Assembly (NCBI RefSeq): GCF_051380735.1
Contig: NZ_JBNYXQ010000003.1
Location: 62,001 to 126,000 of the forward strand
Source: Janthinobacterium sp051380735
Lineage (GTDB): Bacteria; Pseudomonadota; Gammaproteobacteria; Burkholderiales; Burkholderiaceae_D
Direction of reading: 5' to 3'
DNA: 64,000 nt
The notes below the pieces were generated by a model that did not search any database, had not been told where the DNA came from, and worked only from the letters and a program-made list of their open reading frames with translations. A program made the position numbers and the translations under genes. Every line of letters begins with the position of its first letter. Within the stretch, counting starts at the first letter, position 1. Shown here in pieces: positions 1 through 8,764 of the stretch.

Positions 1-1
1 G

Positions 2-325
2 CTGCGGCGCCTGGCCTGGCGCCATATCGCCCGCCACGATGACGAACATTTATACAGCAAGCAGTTCCAGGACCTCGATGGCGGCCAGCACCACGATGAC
101 TTGCTGCTTGACTACGCCACCCTGCCGCCGCAACTGGATATCGAAGCGCGGCTGTCGCGCCTGTGCGCCTGGGTGCTGGAGGCCGATAGCCTGCACCTGC
201 CGTACGGCCTGCGCCTGGAGCAGACGCTGATCGCGCCTGGCCAGGGTTCGTTTCACCTGGACGCCTGCCTGCGCGCACTGGCGCTGCACGGCCTTTCGCA
301 GCCATCATTGCCGCAGGCTTCATGA
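2..325 (+). CDS. DUF58 domain-containing protein, C-terminal part
   Basis: The window opens inside this gene; only the last 107 codons are present. The readable end contains the segment TLPPQLDIEARLSRLC followed by a short region ending in a YGLRL-type strand, which is typical of the C-terminus of DUF58 (von Willebrand-like) proteins. Such proteins are usually encoded between a MoxR-type AAA ATPase and a TgpA-type transglutaminase. Here the stop codon overlaps the ATG of the following transglutaminase gene (ATGA), so the two are translationally coupled, matching that arrangement. The function of the family is not settled; a role in envelope or protein-complex assembly is inferred from the neighbours only. 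Confidence 0.75.
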   Translation: MRRLAWRHIARHDDEHLYSKQFQDLDGGQHHDDLLLDYATLPPQLDIEARLSRLCAWVLEADSLHLPYGLRLEQTLIAPGQGSFHLDACLRALALHGLSQPSLPQAS

Positions 326-2298
326 TGCGCTGGCTGCGTGATTTGCCGCGCGAGCGGGCTGACATATTGTTGCTGCTCCTGGCGGTGGCCATGGTGCTGG
401 CGCCGCATGCCGGGCATTTCCCGCCGTGGCTGTCGGTGGCCATGGCCGTGCCGCTGCTGTGGCGCGCGGCGCTGGCCGTGGGCAACAAGCGCCAGCCGCC
501 GCTGGGCTGGCTGATGCTGCTGGCCATGCTGGCCATCAGTGGCGTGCATCTCAGCTACGGCAGCTTGCTCGGACGCGATCCCGGCGTGGCCATGCTGGCC
601 CTGCTGCTGTCGCTGAAATCGCTGGAAATGCATGGACGGCGCGATGTGTTCGTGCTGGTCTTTATCTGCTTTTTTTTGCTATTGGCCAATTTCTTCCATG
701 CCCAGGGCCTGCTCAGTGCGGTCTGGATGCTGGCCACCTTGATCGTGCTGCTGGCGGCCCTGCTGTCGTTTCACTTTGGCCCCGTCCAACCGCGCTGGCC
801 GGCACGCCTGCGCTTGCTGGGCCGCTTGCTGGCGCTGGCCCTGCCGCTCTCGGCGCTGCTGTTTTTCATGATGCCGCGCCTGGCCAGTCCGCTCTGGGGC
901 AAGGCCGGCATGGGTACCCAAGGCATGACGGGCTTGTCCGACAGCATGCAGCCGGGCGCGATCGCGCAACTGGCCCGCTCCAACGATCCCGTCTTCACGG
1001 CGCATTTCACCACGGCGCTGCCGCCGCAAGGCGCGCTGTACTGGCGCGGCGTGGTGTTGGGCGACTACGACGGCGCCACTTGGACCCGCAGCGCCGCGTC
1101 CGGGACGCCAGGCAAGATCGATATCGTGCTGGCCGGCGAACGCCTCGACTACCAGGTCGATCTGTTGCCCAGCGGCCAGCGGCGCATCTTTGCGCTGGAC
1201 TTGCCGCGCAGCATACAGCGCCTGCCCGGCAACCCCTATGTGGTGTCGCCGGCGCTGGAACTGCTGACCGTCCAGCCCATCTCCAGCGCCGTGCGCTACC
1301 GCGCCAGTTCGCAGATACGCTACCGGCTGCAGGCGCAGCTGACGCCGCAACAAAAACAACCATGGCTGGCGCTGCCACCGGGCGCCAATCCGCGCAGCCT
1401 GGCCTGGGCGCGGCAGTTGCGCGCCGGCCAGCCCACGCAGCAGGCGGCGATTGCCGCCGTGCTGGCCCACTTTCGCCAGGCGCCGTTCCGCTACACCTTG
1501 CAGCCACCGCTGCTGGGCAAGGACGGCGTGGACGACTTCCTGTTCCGTACCCGGGCCGGCTTTTGCGAACACTATGCGGGCAGCTTTGTCGTGCTGATGC
1601 GCGCCATGGCCATCCCGGCACGCGTGGTGACCGGCTACCAGGGCGGCTTGCGCGACGATACGGCAAGGTCGATCACGGTGCGCCAGTCCGACGCCCATGC
1701 CTGGAGCGAAGTCTGGCTGCCGGATCAAGGCTGGGTACGCATCGACCCGACCAGCCAGGTGGCACCGATGCGCACCGAGCGCAACCTGGACGCAGCATTG
1801 CCGGCCGCGCCAGCGCAGGCCGGCGGCTGGCGCCCGCTGCAAAGCTTGAACCATGCCTGGCAGCGGGCCGAACAGGGCTGGCAACGCTGGGTAATCGATT
1901 ACACGCCCGAGCGCCAGCGCGCCCTGTTCGATGCCGTGCTGGCGCTGCAGGCCAGGCAGGTCGCGGCTGCTTGCGCGCTGCTGGCCGCACTGGCAGCGAC
2001 GGCCGGCGCCCTGCTGTGGTGGCAGCAACGGCCAGGCCGGCATCCGGGCGCCGCGCTCGACCAGTTATATGCGCGCTTTTGCCGCCTGCAGGCGCGTCGC
2101 GGACACAGCCGTGCGCCGCACGAAGGGCCGCACGGTTATGCTGCACGACTGGCGGCCAGCCCGGCCTCGCCGCGCGCACACGATGCGATGGCGCGCTTTC
2201 TGGCTATCTATGCCGCGATGAAGTATGGTAACGCCAGCCCAGACGAACACACCCGTGCGCGGCGCGAACTGCGCCGCCTGTTAACACTATGCCGATGA
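322..2298 (+). CDS. TgpA-type membrane transglutaminase-like protein (DUF3488)
   Basis: A 658-residue inner-membrane protein. The first ~190 residues form a run of hydrophobic segments (DUF3488), followed by a periplasmic transglutaminase-like domain and one more membrane helix near residue 550. The cysteine-protease-like triad is visible: Cys415 in AGFCEHYAGSF, His459 in SDAHAWSEVW and Asp475 in VRIDPT. The C-terminal tail resembles the DUF4129 segment of the TgpA family. Family members act on peptides or proteins in the periplasm; the natural substrate is not established. The start is the first of two adjacent ATGs and overlaps the upstream DUF58 gene; the 3' end overlaps mltB by 10 bases, so the three genes form one operon. 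Confidence 0.88.
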   Translation: MMRWLRDLPRERADILLLLLAVAMVLAPHAGHFPPWLSVAMAVPLLWRAALAVGNKRQPPLGWLMLLAMLAISGVHLSYGSLLGRDPGVAMLALLLSLKSLEMHGRRDVFVLVFICFFLLLANFFHAQGLLSAVWMLATLIVLLAALLSFHFGPVQPRWPARLRLLGRLLALALPLSALLFFMMPRLASPLWGKAGMGTQGMTGLSDSMQPGAIAQLARSNDPVFTAHFTTALPPQGALYWRGVVLGDYDGATWTRSAASGTPGKIDIVLAGERLDYQVDLLPSGQRRIFALDLPRSIQRLPGNPYVVSPALELLTVQPISSAVRYRASSQIRYRLQAQLTPQQKQPWLALPPGANPRSLAWARQLRAGQPTQQAAIAAVLAHFRQAPFRYTLQPPLLGKDGVDDFLFRTRAGFCEHYAGSFVVLMRAMAIPARVVTGYQGGLRDDTARSITVRQSDAHAWSEVWLPDQGWVRIDPTSQVAPMRTERNLDAALPAAPAQAGGWRPLQSLNHAWQRAEQGWQRWVIDYTPERQRALFDAVLALQARQVAAACALLAALAATAGALLWWQQRPGRHPGAALDQLYARFCRLQARRGHSRAPHEGPHGYAARLAASPASPRAHDAMARFLAIYAAMKYGNASPDEHTRARRELRRLLTLCR

Positions 2299-3467
2299 GA
2301 CGCTTCTTGCCTACCACTACCCCGACCACCTCCGCCGCCCTGTCGTCCCTGTTGATGTCCCTGCTGCTGGCCGGCTCTTCCATGACTCATGCGGCGCAAA
2401 ACAGCCAGATTTCCGCCGCCGACCGTGCGCGGGCGATCCAGGCCGCGAAACAGGGCAGCAACAAAGCTGCCGCCAAAAAGGCGCCCGCCAAGTTTGACTT
2501 CGAAGGCGAGTTCGTCAACTACGCCAACTGGACCGAAGTGCGTGCCTTTCTCGATGACATGGCCTCCAGGCACGGTTTTGACCGCGCCGAACTCGATGTC
2601 CTGATCGGCAAGGTGCGCTATGTGGACACCACGGTGCAACTGATGAAACCTGCGCCGCCTGGCAAGCCGAAGAACTGGCAAGCCTACAGCGCGCGTTTTA
2701 TCGAACCGGTGCGCATCAATGCCGGCGTCAGGTTTTGGCAGGAAAATGCCGAAGCGCTGGCGCGCGCCGAACGCGAGTATGGCGTGCCGGCCAATATCAT
2801 CGTCGGCATTATCGGCGTGGAAACCGTGTATGGCCGCAATACGGGGCGCTTCCGCGTGCTCGACGCGCTGACCACCCTGGCGTTTTCCTACCCGGAAAGC
2901 CCGAACCGGACGGCGCGCATGGCCTATTTCAAGGGCGAACTGGAAAACGCACTGCTGTTTGCGCGCAAGGATGGCATCGATCCGCTGACCCTGCTCGGCT
3001 CTTATGCAGGCGCCATCGGCCTGCCGCAGTTCATGCCCAGCAGCATCATGAAATATGCGGTGGACTTCGATGGTGATAGTCATATCGACCTGCGCAACTC
3101 GACTGCCGACGCGATCGGCAGCGTGGCCCATTTCCTGGTCGAACATGGCTGGAAACGCGGCGACCCGGCCACCAGCGTGTATCCGGTGAGCGTCTCGCCC
3201 AACCGCGCCTGGGAAAAATTCCTCGGCCAGGGACTGGAAGCAAAATTCACTCTGGCAGAGCTGCAACAGGCTGGCGTGACCAGCGTGGCGACAGCGCCAC
3301 AGAACATGTTGTACGGTTTGATCGACTTGCAAAATGGATCAGAAGCAACAGAGTACAGCTTGGCAAGCAATAACTTCTTTGCTATAACTCAATACAACAG
3401 AAGTTACTTCTATGCCATGTCTGTCATCGATCTGGGAAGGGCTGTCAGCGAAGCGCGCGCTCGCTAA
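2289..3467 (+). CDS. mltB: Lytic murein transglycosylase B
   Basis: A 392-residue exported peptidoglycan lytic transglycosylase, which cleaves the MurNAc-GlcNAc bond to give 1,6-anhydro-muropeptides. A signal peptide (about residues 1-35, ending HAAQ) is followed by a basic Lys/Ala-rich stretch and then the catalytic domain. The catalytic glutamate is Glu178 in IGVETVYGRNTG, and the family signature AGAIGLPQFMPSS lies downstream. The signal cleavage region has no convincing lipobox, so it may be soluble periplasmic or weakly anchored. It overlaps the end of the TgpA-like gene by 10 bases in a different frame. No strong terminator is obvious downstream; an 8-bp inverted repeat with a long loop lies at 3513-3568. 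Confidence 0.9.
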   Translation: MPMRRFLPTTTPTTSAALSSLLMSLLLAGSSMTHAAQNSQISAADRARAIQAAKQGSNKAAAKKAPAKFDFEGEFVNYANWTEVRAFLDDMASRHGFDRAELDVLIGKVRYVDTTVQLMKPAPPGKPKNWQAYSARFIEPVRINAGVRFWQENAEALARAEREYGVPANIIVGIIGVETVYGRNTGRFRVLDALTTLAFSYPESPNRTARMAYFKGELENALLFARKDGIDPLTLLGSYAGAIGLPQFMPSSIMKYAVDFDGDSHIDLRNSTADAIGSVAHFLVEHGWKRGDPATSVYPVSVSPNRAWEKFLGQGLEAKFTLAELQQAGVTSVATAPQNMLYGLIDLQNGSEATEYSLASNNFFAITQYNRSYFYAMSVIDLGRAVSEARAR

Positions 3468-3905
3468 CCTGAACTCCGTGTAAAGTTATAATGTTACTTG
3501 TAAGAAAGCGTAAGCGCGATTGTAGCGGCTCCGGAACCGGTTTATGGTGCACCGATCAACATCGCGCTCGCTGAGCTCGCCAGCGATCCGAGAGCACTAA
3601 AATTGGAAATGGTTTTTCACTTAACTTTTGTCAAAGTACAATTTTTGGTCTATCATGTAAATGATAAAGAATACATGGCTGTTGCAGCAAGACAACAAAA
3701 ATCACAGGCGTCACACGATTGTCACACTTTCTAACGTGAAACTAAATCCTGCTGTACAATTGTGTATTCATCATGAAAACCTGTATCCCGGATCGTACCG
3801 TGTGTGAATTCGTTCCTTTAAGTAAAGAATGAACATGAACGCAGCAAGAGCGAGCTCCGAGTGTTTTTACTTTGCAGTGCAACTACAGAAGGAACAAACA
3901 ACATC
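3468..3905. other. Intergenic region, AT-rich, leader of the small HTH gene
   Basis: No gene is seen in these 438 bases. The first half carries an 8-bp inverted repeat (AGCGCGAT at 3513-3520 and ATCGCGCT at 3561-3568) with a 40-base loop. The second half is markedly AT-rich compared with the surrounding coding DNA and holds a good promoter match (listed separately). The distance from that promoter to the next start codon is about 240 bases, so a long untranslated leader is likely. Confidence 0.5.
3628..3656 (+). promoter_or_regulatory. Sigma-70-type promoter for the HTH gene
   Basis: TTGTCA at 3628-3633, a 17-base spacer and TATCAT at 3651-3656 give near-consensus -35 and -10 boxes with ideal spacing. 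It reads toward the small HTH gene that starts at 3906, leaving a leader of roughly 240 bases. Function is predicted from sequence only. Confidence 0.55.
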
Positions 3906-4238
3906 ATGACTAATCAAGTCGGCATTGATATGAACAGCGATTCGGACTCCGACGATCTGTTGCAGTACAACCCAAACAGATTGCTCGACACCCTGATCGA
4001 AAACCTGCGCCTGAAAAATGACGCAGCCCTGTCCCGCGCACTTGAAGTGGCGCCGCCAGTCATCAGCAAAATCCGCCACCACCGCCTGCCGGTCGGCGCT
4101 TCGCTGCTGATCCGCATGCACGAAGTGAGCGATCTGAGCATTCGTGACCTGCGCTACCTGATGGGTGACCGTCGCAACAAATTCCGCATCAGCGACAAGC
4201 AATTCAAGCCGAAAGAAGGCGAAACGCCACAAGGCTGA
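3906..4238 (+). CDS. Small helix-turn-helix DNA-binding protein
   Basis: A 110-residue acidic-to-basic protein. After an Asp/Ser-rich N-terminus (MTNQVGIDMNSDSDSDD), residues ~22-85 form a lambda-repressor/XRE-like helical bundle: RLLDTLIENLRLKNDAALSR, then APPVISKIRHHRL as the probable recognition-helix region, then a helix that ends in RDLRYLMGD. The tail is Lys-rich (KQFKPKEGE). The ATG at 3906 is preceded by AGAAGGA at 3887-3893; an upstream in-frame ATG at 3861 has no such site and would lie in the AT-rich leader. I recognise this as a conserved single-domain regulator type but not a characterised gene. It stands alone between mltB and the convergent cysM, with its own promoter and a strong terminator. 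Confidence 0.7.
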   Translation: MTNQVGIDMNSDSDSDDLLQYNPNRLLDTLIENLRLKNDAALSRALEVAPPVISKIRHHRLPVGASLLIRMHEVSDLSIRDLRYLMGDRRNKFRISDKQFKPKEGETPQG

Positions 4239-4260
4239 TCCTGCCAGTTCCGCAGGTTTT

Positions 4261-4288
4261 CCCTCCCCGCCCGGGGAGGGGGTATTTT
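4261..4288 (+). terminator. Rho-independent terminator
   Basis: CCCTCCCC-gccc-GGGGAGGG hairpin followed by GG and TATTTTTA, just after the stop of the small HTH gene. A T-run also precedes it, so it may work for the convergent cysM transcript as well. Confidence 0.8.
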
Positions 4289-4332
4289 TACCACCGTATG
4301 TCCAGGCCGTTCTGGCCGACCTGAATCACACC

Positions 4333-5235
4333 TTATGCCGGAAACACGCCCGTCGACAAATATCTGTCTCCTCGGTCGCAGACGACAAACACGATGGTCG
4401 CATTCTCTACCGTTTGCGAAATGCGCAGCGCGATTTCGCAGGCGCCAGCCGCTGAAATACCGCAGAACAAGCCCTCTTCCGCCGCCAGGCTGCGCGCCAT
4501 GCGTTCAGCCACGCCCTGGCTCACGTATTCGATCTGGTCGACGCGCGTCTTGTCGTAGATTTTCGGCAAATACGCTTCCGGCCATTTGCGGATGCCTGGA
4601 ATTTGCGAGCCCTCTTCCGGCTGCGCGCCGATGATCTGGATCGCCGGGTTCTGTTCCTTCAGATAGCGCGACACGCCCATGATGGTGCCTGTGGTGCCCA
4701 TCGCGCTCACAAAATGCGTGACCCGTCCTTCCGTGTCGCGCCAGATTTCCGGCCCCGTGCTTTCATAGTGGGCACGCGAATTGTCTTCATTGCCGAACTG
4801 GTCGAGAATAATGCCGCGGCCGTCTTTCTGCATCTGCTCGGCCAGGTCGCGCGCATATTCCATGCCGCCGGTCTTGGGGGTGAGCAAGATGCTGGCGCCG
4901 TACGCGGCCATGCTCTGGCGGCGCTCGACGCTCAGGTTGTCCGGCATCAGCAGCACCATCTTGTAGCCGCGCAACGCAGCGGCCATGGCCAGCGCAATGC
5001 CGGTATTGCCGCTGGTCGCTTCGATCAGGGTGTCGCCCGGCTTGATCTGGCCGCGCTCTTCGGCACGCTTGAGCATGGACATGGCGGCGCGGTCCTTGAC
5101 GGAACCGGCCGGGTTGTTGCCTTCCAGTTTGCCCAGGATAACGTTGTTGCGCGCAAGCGCGTCAGCGCCGGGCAAACGCGTCAGCTGTACCAGCGGAGTA
5201 TTGCCTATCGTATCTTCAAGTGTCTTGTAAGCCAT
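4333..5235 (-). CDS. cysM: Cysteine synthase B (O-acetylserine sulfhydrylase B)
   Basis: A 300-residue PLP-dependent enzyme that makes L-cysteine from O-acetyl-L-serine and sulfide or thiosulfate. The PLP lysine is Lys47 in NPAGSVKDRAAM, the substrate loop SGNTG lies at residues 74-78, and GTTGTIMG forms the phosphate-binding glycine loop. The sequence starts MAYKTLEDTIGNTPL, as in CysM of beta-proteobacteria; an in-frame ATG 24 bases upstream exists but adds residues foreign to the family. Length and motifs favour CysM over CysK. It is encoded alone, convergent with the small HTH gene; in related bacteria it lies close to mltB and the rfaE cluster, as here. Confidence 0.92.
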   Translation of the reverse strand: MAYKTLEDTIGNTPLVQLTRLPGADALARNNVILGKLEGNNPAGSVKDRAAMSMLKRAEERGQIKPGDTLIEATSGNTGIALAMAAALRGYKMVLLMPDNLSVERRQSMAAYGASILLTPKTGGMEYARDLAEQMQKDGRGIILDQFGNEDNSRAHYESTGPEIWRDTEGRVTHFVSAMGTTGTIMGVSRYLKEQNPAIQIIGAQPEEGSQIPGIRKWPEAYLPKIYDKTRVDQIEYVSQGVAERMARSLAAEEGLFCGISAAGACEIALRISQTVENATIVFVVCDRGDRYLSTGVFPA

Positions 5236-5488
5236 CGTGTCGCTTCGCGTAATCAACAAAGACCCATTCTAATATGAGAAGCAGGGCCGCGTGTCGCTGA
5301 TGGCAGCGAACGGCCAGCAGCGCGGCAGCGGCAGCAAGCACCGCGCCGGGCCGCATGGTTGCTTGCTTTCAGCGATTTTTCGCTGCCGCACGGCAGGCTT
5401 TCGGCACGCGGCGCAGGCTTGCGCTAGACTTGCCGGCATCAGTTATTTTTCTTATTTGCTTATTCACTCTCCACCAGACGGATCAGTC

Positions 5489-7252
5489 ATGCACAGCAGC
5501 GCACCCGAATTCATCCCCGAAGCCACGCCGGACGATCAGCACCAGGCCAATACCCTGGACCTGCGGGGCCGTAGCCACCAGATTTCGCCCGTCTTCAACG
5601 ACGCTGAGCTCGAACGCCTGCAGCGCTACGGCAAGGTCAAACACTTTGCCGATGACGCTACCTTGTTCCAGGCGGGCAACAGCAGCTTCGGCATGCTGGT
5701 CATTTTGTCGGGACGGGTCGCCGTCACGCGCCATGAAGTCATGGGCCAGGACACGTTGCTGCGCGAGATAGGCCGGGGCCACTTCATCGCCGAGGTGGCG
5801 CAGCTGTCGGGACGGCCGACCCTGGTCAACGGCGTGGCCGTGGGCGCGGTGCAATTGCTGGAGGTCAGCTCGGAATCCTTGCGCGCCTTGCTGGTGGCGG
5901 AAGCGGAAATGGGCGAACGCATCGTGCGCGCGCTGATCTTGCGCCGCGTCGGCCTGATCGAATCGAACTCGGGTGGGCCGGTGCTGGTGGGGCCACGCGG
6001 CAATGCCAATATGTTCCATCTGCAAAGTTTTTTGACCAGCAACGGCCATCCGCACACCGTGCTCGATCCGGACAGCGACACGGCCGCCAGCGCCCTGCGC
6101 ACGCGCTACCAGCCGACGGCGGAAGAATGGCCGCTGGTAGTCTGCCCCGACGGCAACGTGATGAAAAACCCCGGCATCGCAGAAATAGGCCGCTGCCTGG
6201 GCATGCTGCCCGACCTGTCCGGCGACAAGATTTTCGACGTGCTGGTGGTGGGCGCCGGTCCGGCTGGCCTGGCCACGGCCGTGTATGCGGCCTCGGAAGG
6301 CTTGTCGGTGCTGGCACTGGAACAGCGCGCCTATGGCGGCCAGGCCGGCGCCAGTGCCCGCATCGAAAACTATCTTGGCTTTCCGACCGGTATCTCTGGC
6401 CGCGCACTGGCCGGGCGCGCTTACGTGCAGGCGCAAAAATTCGGCGTCGAAGTGGCCACTCCGGCCAACGCCGCCAGGCTCGATTGCGATGGCTGGCCGC
6501 TGCGCCTGACCTTGTCTGATGGCGTCACCGTGCGTGCCCGCACCGTCGTGCTGTCGTGCGGTGCGCGCTACCGCCGCCCTTCACTGGCCAACCTGAAGAC
6601 CTATGAAGGACGCGGCATCTATTACTGGGCCTCGCCGATCGAAGCCAAGCTGTGCCGCCAGGAGGAAATCGTCCTGGTGGGCGGCGGCAATTCGGCAGGG
6701 CAGGCGGCCGTGTTCCTGTCCGGCCACGCCGCCAAGGTCCATATGGTGATCCGTGGCGCCGGGCTCGCTGCCAGCATGTCGACTTATCTGATCGAGCGCA
6801 TCGCCGCCACGCCGAATATCACCTTGCACACGCACACGGAAATCATCGCGCTCGAAGGCGATGACGATGGCTTGAGCGAAGTGCGCTGGCGCAACAATCA
6901 AACGGGCGAGGAAGCCGATTGCGCCGTGCGCCGCGTGTTCCTGTTCGTCGGCGCCGACCCGAATACGGATTGGCTGCAAGACTGCGCGGTGGCGGTCGAT
7001 GCCCAGGGCTTTATCCGCACCGGCTTCGACGTCACGCGCGCCGAGTGCAGCAAGCTCGGCGACAAACCGATCTCGCCGGCCGAGCTGCCAGACCGGGCCG
7101 CACTGGAAACCAGCGTGCCGGGCGTGTTTGCGATTGGCGACGTGCGCGCCGGCTCGACCAAGCGGGTGGCGGCCGCCGTCGGTGAAGGCGCGGCCGTGGT
7201 ATCGCAGATCCACAGCTTCCTGGCACGCCTGCCGGCAGCCGCCACCGACTGA
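5489..7252 (+). CDS. Cyclic-nucleotide-domain / thioredoxin-reductase-like FAD fusion protein
   Basis: A 587-residue three-part protein. Residues ~35-155 are a Crp-type cyclic-nucleotide-binding beta-roll (FIAEVAQLSGRPTLV); residues ~165-245 look like a glutaredoxin-fold linker; residues ~248-580 are a thioredoxin-reductase-like FAD/NAD(P) module, with VVGAGPAG (253-260) and VGGGNSAGQAA (397-407) as the two dinucleotide motifs and a C-terminal FAIGDVRAGSTKR. The redox-active CxxC of true thioredoxin reductases, which precedes the second glycine motif, is missing (the segment reads YYWASPIEAKLC). The canonical arginine of the cAMP pocket also appears substituted. It probably oxidises NAD(P)H and passes electrons to an unknown acceptor under ligand control. 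Start chosen at MHSSAPEF; upstream in-frame ATGs lie in non-conserved sequence. Confidence 0.82.
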   Translation: MHSSAPEFIPEATPDDQHQANTLDLRGRSHQISPVFNDAELERLQRYGKVKHFADDATLFQAGNSSFGMLVILSGRVAVTRHEVMGQDTLLREIGRGHFIAEVAQLSGRPTLVNGVAVGAVQLLEVSSESLRALLVAEAEMGERIVRALILRRVGLIESNSGGPVLVGPRGNANMFHLQSFLTSNGHPHTVLDPDSDTAASALRTRYQPTAEEWPLVVCPDGNVMKNPGIAEIGRCLGMLPDLSGDKIFDVLVVGAGPAGLATAVYAASEGLSVLALEQRAYGGQAGASARIENYLGFPTGISGRALAGRAYVQAQKFGVEVATPANAARLDCDGWPLRLTLSDGVTVRARTVVLSCGARYRRPSLANLKTYEGRGIYYWASPIEAKLCRQEEIVLVGGGNSAGQAAVFLSGHAAKVHMVIRGAGLAASMSTYLIERIAATPNITLHTHTEIIALEGDDDGLSEVRWRNNQTGEEADCAVRRVFLFVGADPNTDWLQDCAVAVDAQGFIRTGFDVTRAECSKLGDKPISPAELPDRAALETSVPGVFAIGDVRAGSTKRVAAAVGEGAAVVSQIHSFLARLPAAATD

Positions 7253-8629
7253 TCAGCGCAGCGGCATCGGGTAGCTAGCCACGCTGACATTGCCATCGCG
7301 GTCTATCGCCTGGACGCCAAAGAAGTAGTTATCTTTCGACAGCGCCAGCCGCGCCTGCGTCACATTGCCTACGTCCTGCGCGCCCTGCCACTGGTCGGCC
7401 GTGGTGGCGCGCCAGACCACGCGGTAGCCGGCCAGGTCCGGTTCCGTGTTCGCCTGCCACACCAGCGTGGTGGCGTTTTCCAGTTTGTCTGTACGTACCT
7501 GCACCTGGGCCGGCGCGGCCGGCGCCAGCGCCAGCGAGGCCAGCGCGGCGGCGTTGACGCGCGCTACTTTGGCCACGTAATCGTAGTCGACGAATTGCGG
7601 CAGGTCGCCATACTGCACGCCGTTTTCCACGCGCACATCCTGGTGCTGGTGCGCGAAATCCTCGTTCGGCTCGGTAAAGCGCAGCGCCGCATAGCCTTGC
7701 GCCAGAAATGGCATATGGTCGCCGCCGCGCAGGTAGCGGTCGGCGCGCTGTATCACGTTGACCTTGAAACCCGGCACATAGCGTTCCCCGATCTGTTTCA
7801 CATGGCGCGCCAGCTGGCGCGAAATGGAATCGTTTTCGCCACCGGTGGCCACCAGGCCGCGCACGCCGTCGCTCATTTCCCTGACGGCCGGGATGCCTTC
7901 GGCAAACAGGCGCACCTGGCCGCCATCGACGGTACCGTCGTCGGCGCGCGAACTGCCGATGATGTCGTTGTTGAGCATGCCGGCAATATTGAGCTGTTTC
8001 ATTTTTGCCTGCTGCGCCCAGTGGCCGGAGCCGAGCAGCCCCTGCTCTTCAGCCGCCACCGCCATGAATACCAGCGTTGCATCGAACTGCTGGCGCGCCA
8101 TCACGCACGCCATTTCGATCACGGCCGCCGTGCCGGAGGCATCGTCGTTGGCGCCCGGCGCCTTGCCGCTGGCGTCCATCACATCGGTGGCACGCGAATC
8201 GTAGTGGCCGCTGACTACATAGATGCGCTGCGCCGACTGCGGGTCGCTGCCGGGCAACGTTGCCACCACGTTGACGATCTCGGTCGGGCGCGAGATGCGT
8301 TTCGACACCGGCGTCACATGGCTGTCAAACGCCACCTGCAGCCGCCCGCCCGCCTGCGCGCCGCAACGCTCCAGTTCGGCCTTGATCCAGCGCCGCGCCG
8401 CGCCGATGCCGCGCGTGTCGGACACGGTATCGGACATGGTATGGCGCGTCTCGAAACTGACCAGCTTATGCACATAGCCTTCGATGCGCTGCGGCGAAAT
8501 GCCGGCCACGACCTGCGCGATGGCCGGCTGCAGCGGGTCCTGCGCCGCTGCGGCCGTGGCCGGTGCTTCAGCGGCCACCGTCACGCCGCACAGCAAGCTT
8601 GCCGCCATGCCTGTCAACATCCTGTTCAT
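7253..8629 (-). CDS. Exported M28-family zinc aminopeptidase with Fn3-like tail
   Basis: A 458-residue secreted metallopeptidase. A signal peptide (residues 1-~20, ending TVAAEA) precedes the M28 domain. The di-zinc ligands and catalytic Glu are visible in order: GHYDSR, GANDDASGT, AAEEQGLLGS, LNNDIIGSS and GGDHMPFLAQG. The last ~90 residues (from PAQVQVRT to the end) form a fibronectin type III-like domain with WQANTEPDLAGYRVVWR. Such enzymes release N-terminal residues from peptides outside the cytoplasm. It is convergent with the preceding oxidoreductase, with no space between their stops, and has no evident operon partner. Confidence 0.88.
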   Translation of the reverse strand: MNRMLTGMAASLLCGVTVAAEAPATAAAAQDPLQPAIAQVVAGISPQRIEGYVHKLVSFETRHTMSDTVSDTRGIGAARRWIKAELERCGAQAGGRLQVAFDSHVTPVSKRISRPTEIVNVVATLPGSDPQSAQRIYVVSGHYDSRATDVMDASGKAPGANDDASGTAAVIEMACVMARQQFDATLVFMAVAAEEQGLLGSGHWAQQAKMKQLNIAGMLNNDIIGSSRADDGTVDGGQVRLFAEGIPAVREMSDGVRGLVATGGENDSISRQLARHVKQIGERYVPGFKVNVIQRADRYLRGGDHMPFLAQGYAALRFTEPNEDFAHQHQDVRVENGVQYGDLPQFVDYDYVAKVARVNAAALASLALAPAAPAQVQVRTDKLENATTLVWQANTEPDLAGYRVVWRATTADQWQGAQDVGNVTQARLALSKDNYFFGVQAIDRDGNVSVASYPMPLR

Positions 8630-8764
8630 TGTGTCTCCTGAAGATAGTTATGGCAGGCATTTTCGCACTGTTCACGCCGCACATGCATTCTTCGGTCAAC
8701 ATAATGTCGGCACGCTTGCCATGGAAGTCGCTCATTGGCCGGCGCAGACAGGACCAGCAGTGGA

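Noticed and set aside
426..2231. A 601-codon frame overlapping the TgpA-like gene in another phase
   Set aside because: Arg/Ala/Gly-rich translation with no motifs, whereas the other frame has the complete transglutaminase triad.
3861..3905. Upstream start for the small HTH protein
   Set aside because: No ribosome-binding site, and the 15 extra residues come from the leader; the ATG at 3906 has AGAAGGA upstream.
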